Notes: generated by a model from the letters alone, not told the origin. 64,000 bases of DNA from Thermomonas haemolytica (GCF_004346265.1 NZ_SMAP01000009.1:1-64000); one strand, 5' to 3'; positions 27,073 through 35,721 are shown, numbered from the stretch's first letter. Made by a program: numbers and translations.

Positions 27073-27750
27073 TCAGCGGGCGCGCGCCTGCGCCACCGCC
27101 TGCTTCATGCGCGCGATGATGGCGGCGTAGTCGGGCTGGCCGAAAATGGCGCTGCCGGCGACGAAGGTATCGGCGCCGGCGGCCGCAATCTCGCCGATGT
27201 TGTCCGGCTTCACGCCGCCGTCGATCTCCAGCCGGATCGGCTTGCCGCAGGCATCGATCCTTTCGCGCACCCGCCGCAGCTTGTCCAGCGCGGACGGGAT
27301 GAACGCCTGCCCGCCAAAGCCGGGGTTGACCGACATCACCAGCACCAGGTCGAGTTCCTCCAGTACCCAGTCCAGCACCTCCACCGGGGTGGCCGGGTTG
27401 AGCACCAGCCCGGCCTGGCAGCCCTGCGCCTTGATCAGCTGGAGCGTGCGGTGCACGTGGCGGCTGGCCTCGGGATGGAAGCTGATCAGGCTGGCCCCGG
27501 CCTTGGCGAAGTCGGGCACGATCCGGTCCACCGGCTCCACCATCAGGTGCACGTCGATCGGCGCGGTGACGCCGTGCTTGCGCAGCGCCTCGCATACCAG
27601 CGGGCCGATGGTGAGGTTGGGCACGTAATGGTTGTCCATCACGTCGAAGTGCACCCAGTCGGCGCCGGCCGCGAGCACGGCATCGACCTCCTCGCCCAGT
27701 TTCGCGAAGTTGGCAGACAGGATGGAGGGGGCGATGACGGTCGGCTGCAT
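27073..27750 (-). CDS. rpe: Ribulose-phosphate 3-epimerase
   Basis: Interconverts ribulose-5-P and xylulose-5-P in the pentose phosphate pathway. The 225-residue TIM barrel has [16 protein letters not shown], the metal and catalytic residues in [17 protein letters not shown] and [17 protein letters not shown] and LEIDGGV. Start ATG 27750, 4 nt after the J-domain gene stop, so the two are coupled. Confidence 0.97.
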   Translation of the reverse strand: MQPTVIAPSILSANFAKLGEEVDAVLAAGADWVHFDVMDNHYVPNLTIGPLVCEALRKHGVTAPIDVHLMVEPVDRIVPDFAKAGASLISFHPEASRHVHRTLQLIKAQGCQAGLVLNPATPVEVLDWVLEELDLVLVMSVNPGFGGQAFIPSALDKLRRVRERIDACGKPIRLEIDGGVKPDNIGEIAAAGADTFVAGSAIFGQPDYAAIIARMKQAVAQARAR

Positions 27751-27754
27751 GGTC

Positions 27755-28132
27755 TTAAGCGTTCCTGCGGAGTTTGCGGATGCGGTCGTAGGCGGCGTTG
27801 ATCTCGCGCGCCTTCTGCTCGGCGAGCGCGCGCAACTCGGGCGCGGCGCCGGCCACGCGGTCGGGATGGTACTGCGCCATCAGGCGGCGGTAGGCGCGGT
27901 CGATCTCGGCATCGCTGGCATCGGCCCCCACGCCGAACACGCGGTAGGCCCAGTCCACGTCGGCATCCCCGGGCGGCGGATCGGCCGGTGGCGGGCGCGG
28001 GGGCCTGCGGCGGGAGAACGCATCGTGGTCGAACAGATAGCCCACCAGCAGGCCGATGAAGCCGCCGACCGGATGCCGCAGCAGCAGCCAGCCGGCGATG
28101 AAGCCCAGGAATTGTCCGTACCAGCGTCGCAT
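27755..28132 (-). CDS. Membrane-anchored J-domain protein (short DjlA-like)
   Basis: 125 residues. An N-terminal glycine-rich membrane segment ([32 protein letters not shown]), with the spacing typical of DjlA, is followed after a proline-rich linker by a J domain ([20 protein letters not shown] to the end). The J domain includes the essential HPD in [10 protein letters not shown]. The TerB-like middle domain of full DjlA is absent, so this is a short form. It likely recruits DnaK at the membrane. Divergent from purC, upstream of rpe. Confidence 0.85.
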   Translation of the reverse strand: MRRWYGQFLGFIAGWLLLRHPVGGFIGLLVGYLFDHDAFSRRRPPRPPPADPPPGDADVDWAYRVFGVGADASDAEIDRAYRRLMAQYHPDRVAGAAPELRALAEQKAREINAAYDRIRKLRRNA

Positions 28133-28204
28133 CCGCGCAGTTTACAGGGCGGGCCGGGGGTGCCGGCCTTAAACTAGGCGCCCCATTCCCCTGCCCGCGC
28201 GCCC

Positions 28205-29101
28205 ATGGCCACCACCCTGCTCCAGTCCGACCTGCCCGGCCTGAACCTGATCCACCGCGGCAAGGTCCGCGACGTGTTCGACCTCGGCGACGGCACGCTG
28301 CTGATGGTCGCCACCGACCGCCTGAGCGCATTCGACGTGGTGCTGCCCGACCCGATCCCCGGCAAGGGCGAGATGCTGTGCCAGATCAGCAATTTCTGGT
28401 TCGACAAGACCGCCCACATCATTCCCAACCACCTGACCGGGATCGACGTCGCCGCGGTACTGCCGGCCGGCGTGGACAAGGCGCTGTATGCCAAGCGCGC
28501 GGTGGTGACCAAGAAGCTCAAGCCGGTGCCGGTGGAATGCATCGCGCGCGGCTACCTCATCGGCAGCGGCTGGAAGGACTACCAGCGCACCGGCACGGTC
28601 AGCGGCATCGCCCTGCCCGCCGGCTTGCAGCAGGCGCAGCAGCTGCCCGAACCCATCTTCACGCCCTCCACCAAGGCGGCGGTGGGTGACCACGACGAGA
28701 ACATCAGCTTTGCGCAGGCGGTGAACCTGGTCGGCCGCGAACGCGCCGAGCAGGTGCGCGACGCGACCCTGGCGCTGTATGCCTTCGCCCGCGACTACGC
28801 CGCGCAGCGCGGCATCATCCTCGCCGACACCAAGTTCGAGTTCGGCACCGACGAAGACGGCAAGCTCTACGTGATGGACGAGATGCTGACGCCGGATTCG
28901 TCGCGCTACTGGCCGGCCGAGCAGTACGCCGTCGGCACCAGCCCGCCGAGCTACGACAAGCAGTTCGTGCGCGACTACCTGGAGACGCTGGACTGGAACA
29001 AGACCCCGCCCGGTCCGCGCCTGCCGGCCGAGGTGATCGCCAAGACCCGCGCCAAGTACGCCGAAGCGCTGGAAAAACTGGCCGGCCTGCGCATCGACTG
29101 A
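28205..29101 (+). CDS. purC: Phosphoribosylaminoimidazole-succinocarboxamide synthase
   Basis: SAICAR synthetase of purine synthesis. The 298 residues are the longer type with [66 protein letters not shown] and a C-terminal [14 protein letters not shown] 28205 gives the conserved N-terminus. Divergent from the J-domain gene across 72 nt; converges with nhaA. Confidence 0.97.
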   Translation: MATTLLQSDLPGLNLIHRGKVRDVFDLGDGTLLMVATDRLSAFDVVLPDPIPGKGEMLCQISNFWFDKTAHIIPNHLTGIDVAAVLPAGVDKALYAKRAVVTKKLKPVPVECIARGYLIGSGWKDYQRTGTVSGIALPAGLQQAQQLPEPIFTPSTKAAVGDHDENISFAQAVNLVGRERAEQVRDATLALYAFARDYAAQRGIILADTKFEFGTDEDGKLYVMDEMLTPDSSRYWPAEQYAVGTSPPSYDKQFVRDYLETLDWNKTPPGPRLPAEVIAKTRAKYAEALEKLAGLRID

Positions 29102-29138
29102 GCGCCGGCAGGCCCGGAACGACGCCCGCCTACCGCGC

Positions 29139-30356
29139 CTAGCGCGCGGCCTGCGCCCGCGGCAGCACCAGCGCCAGCCACAGCATGCCGGCCAGCGCCG
29201 CCACCACCGAGGCGCCAAGCACCCCGAGCACGCTCTCGGTGTAGTGCAGCCCCTGCCCGCCGAACGCCAGCCCCGCGATGAACAGGCTCATGGTGAAGCC
29301 GATGCCGCACAGCAGGCCCAGGCCCAGCATCGCGCGCAGGTCCATGCCCTCGGGGAAACGCGCCAGCCCCAGCGCGCGCATCAGCAGCGCCGCGCCGACG
29401 ATCCCGACCGGCTTGCCCAGCACCAGCCCCAGCCCGATCCCGGCCGGCAATGGCGCGGCAAGATCGGACACCTGCAGCCCCCCCAGCGCCAGGCCGGCAT
29501 TGGCGAACGCGAACAGCGGCAGGATCCCGAACGCCACGTAGGGGTGCAGCGCATGCTCCAGCGCCTCCAGCGGGGAATGCTCGTTGGCATCCTCGATCGC
29601 GTTGCGGCGGTCGTAGTGCGGGATCATCAACCCGGTCACCACCCCGGCCAGGGTGGCGTGCACGCCCGAGGCCAGCACCAGGCCCCACAGCACCAGCCCC
29701 AAGCCGAGATACGGGGCCAGGTGGGTCACCTTGCGCCGGTTCAGCCCCCACATCGCCACCACCACCACCGCCGCGCCGGCCAACGCCGGCAGCGACAGCC
29801 CCTGCGTGTAGAACAGGGCGATGATGAGGATCGCGATCAAATCGTCGGCCACCGCGATGGTGGACAGCAGCAGCTTCATCCCCAGCGGCACCCGCGACCC
29901 CAGCAGCGCCAGCACGCCCAAGGCGAAGGCGATGTCGGTGGCGGTGGGCACGGCCCAGCCGCGCATGGATTCGGCATCGGCATGATTGAGCGCGGTATAT
30001 AGCAGGGCCGGTACCGCCACGCCGCCGATCGCGCACACCACCGGCAGCAGGAGCTGGTCACGGCTGGACAGCTGGCCGGAGACCACCTCGCGCTTGATTT
30101 CCAGCGCCACCAGCAGGAAGAAGATCGCCATCAGGCCGTCGTTGATCCACCAGTGGGCGGATTTGCCCCACGGCGCCGGCCCCAGCGGGGTGTCGCGGAA
30201 CACCTCGTAGGCATCCGCCAGCGGCGAATTGGCCACCAGCATGGCCAGCGCCGCGGCGGCGATCAGGACGATGCCGCCAGCGGCCTCGAGCCGGAAGAAC
30301 TCGCCCAGCACGTGCTGGGCGCGCGCGAAAACGGAGATGTATCGGATCTTCTGCAT
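29139..30356 (-). CDS. nhaA: Na+/H+ antiporter NhaA
   Basis: Inner-membrane sodium-proton antiporter for pH and salt homeostasis. The 405-residue polytopic protein has the essential Asp pair in LLSTIAVADDLIAILIIA, AFALGVLALLGSRVP, and GKPVGIVGAALLM. A short N-terminal cytoplasmic helix precedes the first membrane span. Start at ATG 30356. A perfect TATACT lies only 7 nt upstream of the start codon (see promoter), suggesting a leaderless or near-leaderless mRNA. Confidence 0.95.
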   Translation of the reverse strand: MQKIRYISVFARAQHVLGEFFRLEAAGGIVLIAAAALAMLVANSPLADAYEVFRDTPLGPAPWGKSAHWWINDGLMAIFFLLVALEIKREVVSGQLSSRDQLLLPVVCAIGGVAVPALLYTALNHADAESMRGWAVPTATDIAFALGVLALLGSRVPLGMKLLLSTIAVADDLIAILIIALFYTQGLSLPALAGAAVVVVAMWGLNRRKVTHLAPYLGLGLVLWGLVLASGVHATLAGVVTGLMIPHYDRRNAIEDANEHSPLEALEHALHPYVAFGILPLFAFANAGLALGGLQVSDLAAPLPAGIGLGLVLGKPVGIVGAALLMRALGLARFPEGMDLRAMLGLGLLCGIGFTMSLFIAGLAFGGQGLHYTESVLGVLGASVVAALAGMLWLALVLPRAQAAR

Positions 30357-30363
30357 GGCCGGG

Positions 30364-30369
30364 AGTATA
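30364..30369 (-). promoter_or_regulatory. TATACT -10 element directly before nhaA
   Basis: On the minus strand TATACT ends 7 nt before the nhaA ATG, so transcription would begin at or within a base or two of the start codon. No convincing -35 hexamer is visible. Confidence 0.45.
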
Positions 30370-30423
30370 GACGGCCCGCGCGCAGGCGCCCGCGCGGTGT
30401 TCACGGCGCCGTGCGCCGCGATG

Positions 30424-30458
30424 GCCGTCCGTGGTTCGACAGGCTCACCACGAACGGC
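30424..30458. repeat. REP-like imperfect palindrome
   Basis: The segment contains CCGTGGTTCGACAGGCTCAC followed by CACGAACGGC, that is, arms CGTGGTTCGA and a near-inverse around AGGCTC. This wording (GTTCGTGGTGAGCCTGTCGAACCAC on the other strand, quoted in part) is a widespread proteobacterial intergenic REP-type palindrome. It lies in the 302-nt gap between nhaA and hmgA. I see no gene in the rest of that gap (30357-30658). Confidence 0.6.
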
Positions 30459-30658
30459 ATCCAGCAGGCCACCAACGGCGAACCGACACGCCCCGGGCAG
30501 CGATCCAACACGCCGCGGACGCCGACCCTACGCGCCCTAAAGCGACCCCACGCGCTCCGAATAGCCATCCGACGCCCTGGGCGGAAATCCCGCGCGCGCA
30601 TCAGGCCGCGCTCCCGGACTCCCGGACGCCCGCGCGGGCGTCGCCGGCACGCGCCGCC

Positions 30659-32008
30659 TCAGGCGCGGAAGTGCTTGCCCAGCCCGGCCCAGCAGGCCTG
30701 GTAGTCGTGCTGGCGGTGCGCGGCGTCCAGCGCCTGCGCCGTCGGTCGGATCACCGCGCGGGTCTCGAACATGAAGGCCATGGTGCCGGTGATGTAGTCC
30801 GGCTTCGACGTGTCGGCCGCGCTGGCCTTCTCGAAGGTCGCCGCGTCCGGGCCATGCCCGGTCATGCAGTTGTGCAGCGAGCAGCCGCCGGGCACGAAAC
30901 CGTCGGCCTTGGCGTCGTACACACCATGGATCAGGCCCATGAACTCACTGGCCACGTTGCGGTGGAACCATGGCGGCCGGAAGGTGTCCTGCGCCACCAG
31001 GATGCGCGGCGGGAAGATCACGAAGTCCATGTTGCTGGTGCCCGGGGTGTCGCTGGGCGAATGCAGCACCAGGAAGATCGACGGATCCGGGTGGTCGTAG
31101 CTGATCGAGCCGATGGTGTTGAAGCGGCGCAGGTCGTACTTGTACGGCGCGTAGTTGCCGTGCCAGGCCACCACGTCCAGCGGCGAGTGGTCGATCGGCG
31201 CGCGCCACAGGTGGCCCTGGAACTTGGCGATCAGCTCGAACTCGCCTTCCACATCCTCGAACGCCGCCTGCGGAGTGAGGAAATCCCGCGGGTTGGCCAG
31301 GCCGTTGCTGCCGATCGGCCCGAGGTCGGGCAGGCGCAGCAGCGCCCCGAAGTTCTCGCACACGTAGCCGGTCGCTCCTGCGCATCCTGCGCCCGCGACA
31401 CTCGCACATCCCTGTGCATCACGCGCCTGATCAACGTCCGGCAGCGTCACGCGGAAGCGCACGCCGCGCGGGATCACCGCGATCTCCTGCGGCTCCACGT
31501 CCAGCACGCCGAACTCCGTCTCGATATGCAGGCGGCCCAGCTGCGGGACGATCAGCAGCTCGCCGTCGGCGTCGTAGAAGAAGCGGCCCTGCATGTCGCG
31601 GTTGGCCGCGTACAGATGGATGCCGACGCCGGTGCCGGCCTGCGGGCCACCGTTGCCACCCATGGTGAACAGGCCCTCGATGAAATCGGTGGGCGCCTCT
31701 GGCAGCGGCAGCGGGTTCCAGCGCAGCTGCTCCGGGGTGACCGCACCCGAGCCGAAATCGTTGTGGAAGGCCGGCTGCGCGAACGGAGCAAAGCGGCCGT
31801 GCACCGCCGCCGGGCGGATGCGGTACAGCCAGCTGCGGCGGTTGGCATGCCGCGGCGCGGTGAACGCGGTGCCGGTCAGCTGCTCGGCGTACAGCCCGTG
31901 CGCCACCTTCTGCGGCGAATTACGCCCCACCGGCAGGGTGCCGGCAAGCGCCTCGCTCGCGAACTCGTTGCCGAAACCGCTCTGGTAGCCGTTGCTGTGG
32001 ATGCTCAT
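30659..32008 (-). CDS. hmgA: Homogentisate 1,2-dioxygenase
   Basis: Non-haem Fe(II) ring-cleaving enzyme of tyrosine and phenylalanine breakdown, producing maleylacetoacetate. The 449 residues start [19 protein letters not shown]. They contain the Fe ligands in [18 protein letters not shown] (His and Glu) and [14 protein letters not shown] (His). The protein is longer than usual because of an insertion at about residues 193-213 between LPDVDQ and GYVCENFG, where relatives have only a few residues. Start ATG 32008. The Shine-Dalgarno is weak, perhaps because a repeat inserted 20 nt upstream. It is the last gene of the hppD-DUF559-hmgA run. Confidence 0.95.
   Translation of the reverse strand: MSIHSNGYQSGFGNEFASEALAGTLPVGRNSPQKVAHGLYAEQLTGTAFTAPRHANRRSWLYRIRPAAVHGRFAPFAQPAFHNDFGSGAVTPEQLRWNPLPLPEAPTDFIEGLFTMGGNGGPQAGTGVGIHLYAANRDMQGRFFYDADGELLIVPQLGRLHIETEFGVLDVEPQEIAVIPRGVRFRVTLPDVDQARDAQGCASVAGAGCAGATGYVCENFGALLRLPDLGPIGSNGLANPRDFLTPQAAFEDVEGEFELIAKFQGHLWRAPIDHSPLDVVAWHGNYAPYKYDLRRFNTIGSISYDHPDPSIFLVLHSPSDTPGTSNMDFVIFPPRILVAQDTFRPPWFHRNVASEFMGLIHGVYDAKADGFVPGGCSLHNCMTGHGPDAATFEKASAADTSKPDYITGTMAFMFETRAVIRPTAQALDAAHRQHDYQACWAGLGKHFRA
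31371..31431. repeat. Repeat-like in-frame insertion inside hmgA
   Basis: Encodes [17 protein letters not shown], which is out of character with the enzyme. On the coding strand it contains a tandem GCGCAGGAT-GCGCAGGAG and a small hairpin GCACA-GGGA-TGTGC. Length and frame keep hmgA open. Resembles a dispersed Xanthomonadaceae repeat, but identity to other copies cannot be tested here. Confidence 0.5.
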
Positions 32009-32021
32009 GGTCTGCTCGCAG

Positions 32022-32417
32022 TCAGAGCCCCTCTCTCTCCGGGAGAGGGGTTGGGGTGAGGGTTCGGTGGGCGGCCGTGTTCCAGATCGCCTCCACCACG
32101 GATTCAACGTTCGACAAGACGGCGTTGTCCCAGAACCGCAGGACATTCCAGCCCTGTGCCTCAAGCCGACGCGTTCGCACCACATCGGCGTCGGCGGCAT
32201 GCTGGCCACCGTCCAATTCGACGACCAGCTTCAATTCGACACAGCAGAAATCGGCGATGTAGGGCGGGATCGGATGCTGCCTGCGGAACTTCAATCCATC
32301 CAGCTGCCCTGCCCGCAACCGTCGCCAAAGCACGCGCTCCGCGTCGGTGGCCGCGCGACGCATGCCGCGGGCATGCCGGCGCGTCGTGGTAGGCAATGGC
32401 GGTTTGGATGTCGTCAC
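32022..32417 (-). CDS. DUF559 (Vsr-like) endonuclease domain protein
   Basis: 131 residues. Family signature blocks are [52 protein letters not shown] with the acidic/Gln-His active-site-like core, and [27 protein letters not shown]559 belongs to the PD-(D/E)XK/Vsr-like fold, so DNA cleavage is expected but not shown. GTG 32417 is the likely start. The last 12 residues ([12 protein letters not shown]) are encoded by the palindromic repeat at 32028-32062, and a second inverted copy begins 9 nt before the start codon. It interrupts the hppD-hmgA pair without polar disruption. Confidence 0.85.
   Translation of the reverse strand: MTTSKPPLPTTTRRHARGMRRAATDAERVLWRRLRAGQLDGLKFRRQHPIPPYIADFCCVELKLVVELDGGQHAADADVVRTRRLEAQGWNVLRFWDNAVLSNVESVVEAIWNTAAHRTLTPTPLPEREGL
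32028..32062. repeat. Palindromic repeat, left copy flanking DUF559
   Basis: CCCCTCTC (32028-32035) and GAGAGGGG (32043-32050) form the palindrome, followed inward by TTGGGGTGAGGG (32051-32062). Inverted relative to the copy at 32427-32461. Confidence 0.9.
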
Positions 32418-32426
32418 TTCGCCGGA

Positions 32427-32461
32427 CCCTCACCCCAACCCCTCTCCCGGCGGGAGAGGGG
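32427..32461. repeat. Palindromic repeat, right copy flanking DUF559
   Basis: CCCTCACCCCAA (32427-32438) is followed outward by CCCCTCTCCC-GGC-GGGAGAGGGG (32439-32461), a 10-bp perfect stem. Ends 9 nt before the hppD stop codon. Confidence 0.9.
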
Positions 32462-32470
32462 CTGTCCACG

Positions 32471-33556
32471 TCACAACACCCCGCGGCGCATCTGGTCGCG
32501 CTCGATGCTCTCGAACAGCGCCTGGAAGTTGCCTTCGCCGAAGCCCTCGTTACCCTTGCGCTGGATGATCTCGAAGAAGATCGGGCCGAACGCGTTCTGG
32601 GTGAAGATCTGCAGCAGCTTGCGCGTCTTCGTCTCCGGGTCGGCGTCGATCAGGATCTTGTTCCGGGCCAGTCGCGGCACGTCCTCGCCGTGGTTCGGCA
32701 CGCGCTGGTCGATCACCTCGAAGTAGGTGTCCGGGGTGTCGAGGAACTCCACGCCCGCCGCGCGCATCCGCTCCACCGTGGTGTAGATGTCGTCGGTGAA
32801 CAGCGCGATGTGCTGGATGCCCTCGCCCTTGTACTCGCGCAGGTATTCGTTGATCTGGCTCTTCTCGTCGCTGGACTCGTTCAGCGGGATGCGCACCACG
32901 CCGTCCGGTGCGGTCATCGCCTTCGACAGCAGGCCGGTCTTGGCGCCCTTGATGTCGAAGTAGCGGATCTCGCGGAAGTTGAACAGCTTCTCGTAGTAGT
33001 CCGACCACTTCGCCATGTTGCCCACGAACAGGTTGTGGGTGAGGTGGTCGATGAAGGTCAGGCCGAAGCCCTTGGGGTGCTGGTCCACGCCCGGCAGCGG
33101 CAGGTAATCGGCGTACAGATCCTCGCGGCCGTCGTCGACCAGATACAGCATGCAGTCGCCGATGCCCTTGATCGCCGGGGTGTCCACCGCGCCGGTTTCC
33201 GGCTTGTGGTCGGCCTTGGCGCCGCCGTTGGCCAGCACGTGCGCCAGCACCTCGGCGGTGGGCTTTTTGAAGCGGATCGCGAAGCCGCAGGCCGACGGCC
33301 CATGCTGGGCGGCGAAATCGGCGGCGAACGAATCCTCGGACTCGTTCAGCAGGAAATTGATGGTGCCCTGGCGGAACAGGGTGATCGGCCGCGCCTTGTG
33401 CCGCGCCACCGCGGTGAAGCCCAGCTTCTCCAGGTAGTCGCGCATGCGCGGGCCCTGCCCGGCCGGCGCGGCGAACTCGACGAACTCGAACCCGTTGATG
33501 CCCATCGGGTTGTCGAAGGTGGTCGGCTGCATGCCAAGATTGGGTTGCGCGTTCAT
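32471..33556 (-). CDS. hppD: 4-hydroxyphenylpyruvate dioxygenase
   Basis: Fe(II) enzyme turning 4-hydroxyphenylpyruvate into homogentisate. The 361 residues form two VOC-type halves. The iron ligands are seen in FIDHLTHNLFVGNM (His), GIQHIALFTDDI (His) and GPIFFEIIQRKGNEGFGEGNF (Glu), with the C-terminal gating helix complete. It is first in the operon with DUF559 and hmgA. It is transcribed from a promoter whose spacer holds a MarR-type operator, and is divergent from the marR gene. Confidence 0.97.
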   Translation of the reverse strand: MNAQPNLGMQPTTFDNPMGINGFEFVEFAAPAGQGPRMRDYLEKLGFTAVARHKARPITLFRQGTINFLLNESEDSFAADFAAQHGPSACGFAIRFKKPTAEVLAHVLANGGAKADHKPETGAVDTPAIKGIGDCMLYLVDDGREDLYADYLPLPGVDQHPKGFGLTFIDHLTHNLFVGNMAKWSDYYEKLFNFREIRYFDIKGAKTGLLSKAMTAPDGVVRIPLNESSDEKSQINEYLREYKGEGIQHIALFTDDIYTTVERMRAAGVEFLDTPDTYFEVIDQRVPNHGEDVPRLARNKILIDADPETKTRKLLQIFTQNAFGPIFFEIIQRKGNEGFGEGNFQALFESIERDQMRRGVL

Positions 33557-33585
33557 GCGGAAGTCCTCAACGCCGGGGAGCGCAT

Positions 33586-33614
33586 TTTATAGTTGCATCT
33601 GCAACCATTTTCAA
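33586..33614 (-). promoter_or_regulatory. hppD promoter with embedded MarR-type operator
   Basis: On the minus strand TTGAAA (33609-33614) and TATAAA (33586-33591) are separated by exactly 17 nt. That spacer contains the perfect inverted repeat GTTGCA-TC-TGCAAC (33592-33605). The predicted start near 33579 gives a leader of about 23 nt. A bound dimer would block RNA polymerase, so repression by the divergent MarR protein is the natural reading. Confidence 0.85.
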
Positions 33615-33632
33615 GGCACCCTGCATCCCGCC

Positions 33633-34100
33633 ATGGCCGACCACGCCCAGCTCGTCCTCGAACGCTTCCTGCCCTACCGCCTGAGCGTGCTGTCCAACCG
33701 CCTCAGCGGCGCGATCGCGCGCGAGTACTCGCAGCGGTTCGACCTCGGCGTCACCGAATGGCGGGTGATGGCGATCCTCGGCCGCACCCCGGACCTGTCG
33801 GCCAACCAGGTGGCGCAGCGCAGCGCGATGGACAAGGTGGCGGTGAGCCGCGCGGTGGCGCGCCTGCTGGCCTCGGGGCGGATCGAGCGCGAGTTCGACG
33901 AGAACGACCGCCGGCGCTCGGTGCTGCGGCTGTCGGAGGCCGGCTACGCGATCTACGACGCGGTGGTGCCGCTGGCGCTGGGCTTCGAACAGCAGGTGCT
34001 GGGCGAGCTCGCCGCCGACGAGCGCGAGCTGCTGTTCCGCCTGCTCGACCGCCTGGACGAGCTGGAGCTGCGCGCCGAATCCAGCCACCACGCCGGCTGA
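33633..34100 (+). CDS. MarR-family transcriptional regulator of homogentisate catabolism (HpdR/HmgR-like)
   Basis: 155 residues with a winged helix-turn-helix (LSANQVAQRSAMDKVAVSRAVARLLASGRIEREFDENDRRRS) and dimer helices at both ends. Divergent from hppD across 76 nt that contain the palindrome GTTGCATCTGCAAC. The regulator is therefore expected to repress hppD, and probably itself, until an aromatic intermediate releases it. The ligand is inferred. Start ATG 33633. Confidence 0.88.
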   Translation: MADHAQLVLERFLPYRLSVLSNRLSGAIAREYSQRFDLGVTEWRVMAILGRTPDLSANQVAQRSAMDKVAVSRAVARLLASGRIEREFDENDRRRSVLRLSEAGYAIYDAVVPLALGFEQQVLGELAADERELLFRLLDRLDELELRAESSHHAG

Positions 34101-34120
34101 AGGCGCGCCGTAAACGCAGA

Positions 34121-34140
34121 CGGCGGCCCGCAGGCCGCCG
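34121..34140. terminator. Hairpin downstream of marR
   Basis: CGGCGGCC and GGCCGCCG form an 8-bp stem with a CGCA loop, 20 nt after the marR stop. Confidence 0.5.
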
Positions 34141-34154
34141 CCGGGAACCCGGGC

Positions 34155-34182
34155 CGGGCCGCACCGTTCGGGATGCGGCCCG
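34155..34182. terminator. Hairpin downstream of the POT transporter
   Basis: CGGGCCGCA and TGCGGCCCG form a 9-bp stem around a 10-nt loop, 6 nt beyond the transporter stop codon and convergent with marR. No U-tract. Confidence 0.5.
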
Positions 34183-34188
34183 CCGGAC

Positions 34189-35721
34189 TTACTTCACGCC
34201 GTGCATCCAGCGCTGGATCAGCGGCGCGATCAGGAACAGCACCACGCCCGCGCCCACCAGCGCATAGAAACCGAAGGTGTAGCCGGCGTGCGCCGAGGCC
34301 ACGGTCATGCCGCCCTCGCCGCTGACGTGGCCGGCGAAGATGCCTGCCAGGTTGTTGCCGATCGCGATCGACAGGAACCAGCAGCCCATCGCCAGGCCCG
34401 CCAGCCGCGACGGCGCCAGCTTGGTGGTCATCGACAGCCCGATCGGCGACAGGCACAGCTCGCCCACCGACTGGATCACGTACACCATGAACAGGGTCCA
34501 GAACGGGATCTTGCCGTTGGCGTCGAGCATGCTCGACAGCGCCACCATCAGCAGCAGGAAGGCCAGGCCGTTGAAGATCAGGCCGAGGCCGAACTTGCGC
34601 GGGATGATCGGGTTGTTCTTGCCCATCTTCACCCACAGCCAGGCCATGACCGGCGCCAGCACGATGATCGCCACCGAGTTCACCGACTGGAACCAGGACA
34701 CCGGGAAGTCGTCGGTGCCGGCCAGCGCCTGGAACAGGCCCGGCATGCCGAGGTCGCGGTTGACGATCTTATCGGCCAGGAAGTTGAACGAACTGCCGGC
34801 CTGCTCGAAGAACATCCAGAACAGCACGTTGAACACGAAGATGGTCAACATCGCCATCACCTTGTCGCGCGCCACCCGGCCCTCGACCACGCCCTCGCGC
34901 ACCAGCATCACCGCGGGGATGATGAACAGCGCCATCAGGATCGCCTGCAGCAGGTTGGCGTCGATGGTCAGCAGCGCATAGAACAGCGGGATGCCGATCA
35001 CCACCCCGAACAGCAGCACCAGGCTGACGTTGCGCAGGCCGGTCTGGTGGCTGGCCGGCAGGCCGATGCCCTTGAGCTGGCGGCGGCCGAACCAGAACCA
35101 CACCAGGCTCAGCAGCATGCCGATGCCGGCGGAGATGAAGACGACCTTGTAGGCCGGCATGTCCTCGATGCCGAACATCTTCTTGGCCAGGTACTGGGTC
35201 ACCAGCGGCGCCAGCAGCGCGCCGAGGTTGATGCCCATGTAGAAGATGGTGAAGCCCGAATCGCGGCGCTCGTCGCCCTGCGCGTACAGCTTGCCGACCA
35301 TGGTCGAGATGATCGGCTTGAACAGGCCGTTGCCGACAATAATGGTGGCCAGGCCGAGCTTGAACACGTTCTCGTCCGGCACCGCCAGCAGGAACAGCCC
35401 CACCGACATCACCAGCGCGCCCAGCAGGATCGAACGCTGGAAGCCGATCAGCCTGTCGGCCACGTAGCCGCCGAAGATCGCGCCCGCGTACACCAGCGCA
35501 AGATACGCGCCGTACAGCTCGCTGGCCGGCTTCTCGCCGGCGGCGTTGCCGCCGTGGAACTGGGCCACGATGTACAGCACCATCGCCCAACGGATGCCAT
35601 AGAACGCGAAGCGTTCCCAGAATTCCGACATGAACAGCATCCACAGCGGGCGCGGATGCCCCATCAGCTGCGGGAATTCCGGTGGATTCACCGGGGTGGG
35701 CGTGTCTGTGGCTCCGCTCAT
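34189..35721 (-). CDS. POT/PTR2-family proton-dependent oligopeptide transporter
   Basis: 510-residue inner-membrane symporter with about 14 hydrophobic segments. Family motifs are FWERFAFYGIRWAMVLYI in helix 1 (a variant of ExxERFxYYG), LVYAGAIFGGYVADRLIGFQRSILLGA, and FTIFYMGINLGALLAPLVTQYL. Imports di- and tripeptides; specificity not predictable. Start ATG 35721 with GAGGGGGA upstream. Its position next to aromatic amino-acid breakdown genes suggests feeding on peptides. Confidence 0.92.
   Translation of the reverse strand: MSGATDTPTPVNPPEFPQLMGHPRPLWMLFMSEFWERFAFYGIRWAMVLYIVAQFHGGNAAGEKPASELYGAYLALVYAGAIFGGYVADRLIGFQRSILLGALVMSVGLFLLAVPDENVFKLGLATIIVGNGLFKPIISTMVGKLYAQGDERRDSGFTIFYMGINLGALLAPLVTQYLAKKMFGIEDMPAYKVVFISAGIGMLLSLVWFWFGRRQLKGIGLPASHQTGLRNVSLVLLFGVVIGIPLFYALLTIDANLLQAILMALFIIPAVMLVREGVVEGRVARDKVMAMLTIFVFNVLFWMFFEQAGSSFNFLADKIVNRDLGMPGLFQALAGTDDFPVSWFQSVNSVAIIVLAPVMAWLWVKMGKNNPIIPRKFGLGLIFNGLAFLLLMVALSSMLDANGKIPFWTLFMVYVIQSVGELCLSPIGLSMTTKLAPSRLAGLAMGCWFLSIAIGNNLAGIFAGHVSGEGGMTVASAHAGYTFGFYALVGAGVVLFLIAPLIQRWMHGVK

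Larger units (their letters stand above)
32028..32461 (-). mobile_element. Putative DUF559-repeat mobile unit (434 bp)
   Basis: Two inverted copies of one palindromic repeat bracket the DUF559 gene exactly. Each has its palindrome on the outside and its TTGGGGTGAGGG-type tail facing in. The unit fills almost the whole gap between hppD (stop 32471) and hmgA (start 32008). No target-site duplication is obvious. Autonomous mobility is inference. Confidence 0.5.

Noticed and set aside
30357-30658. A small gene in the nhaA-hmgA gap
   Set aside because: Open frames there are short, overlap a REP-like palindrome and have no ribosome site or family signature.
30431-32059. Open frame of about 540 codons opposite hmgA
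   Set aside because: It runs antisense through hmgA, a repeat and the intergenic gap, with no recognisable domain; hmgA itself is unambiguous.
32022-32417. DUF559 protein as a Vsr mismatch-repair enzyme partnered with a DNA methylase
   Set aside because: No methyltransferase gene is near, the protein lacks the usual Vsr zinc-site pattern as far as I can see, and the flanking repeats point elsewhere.
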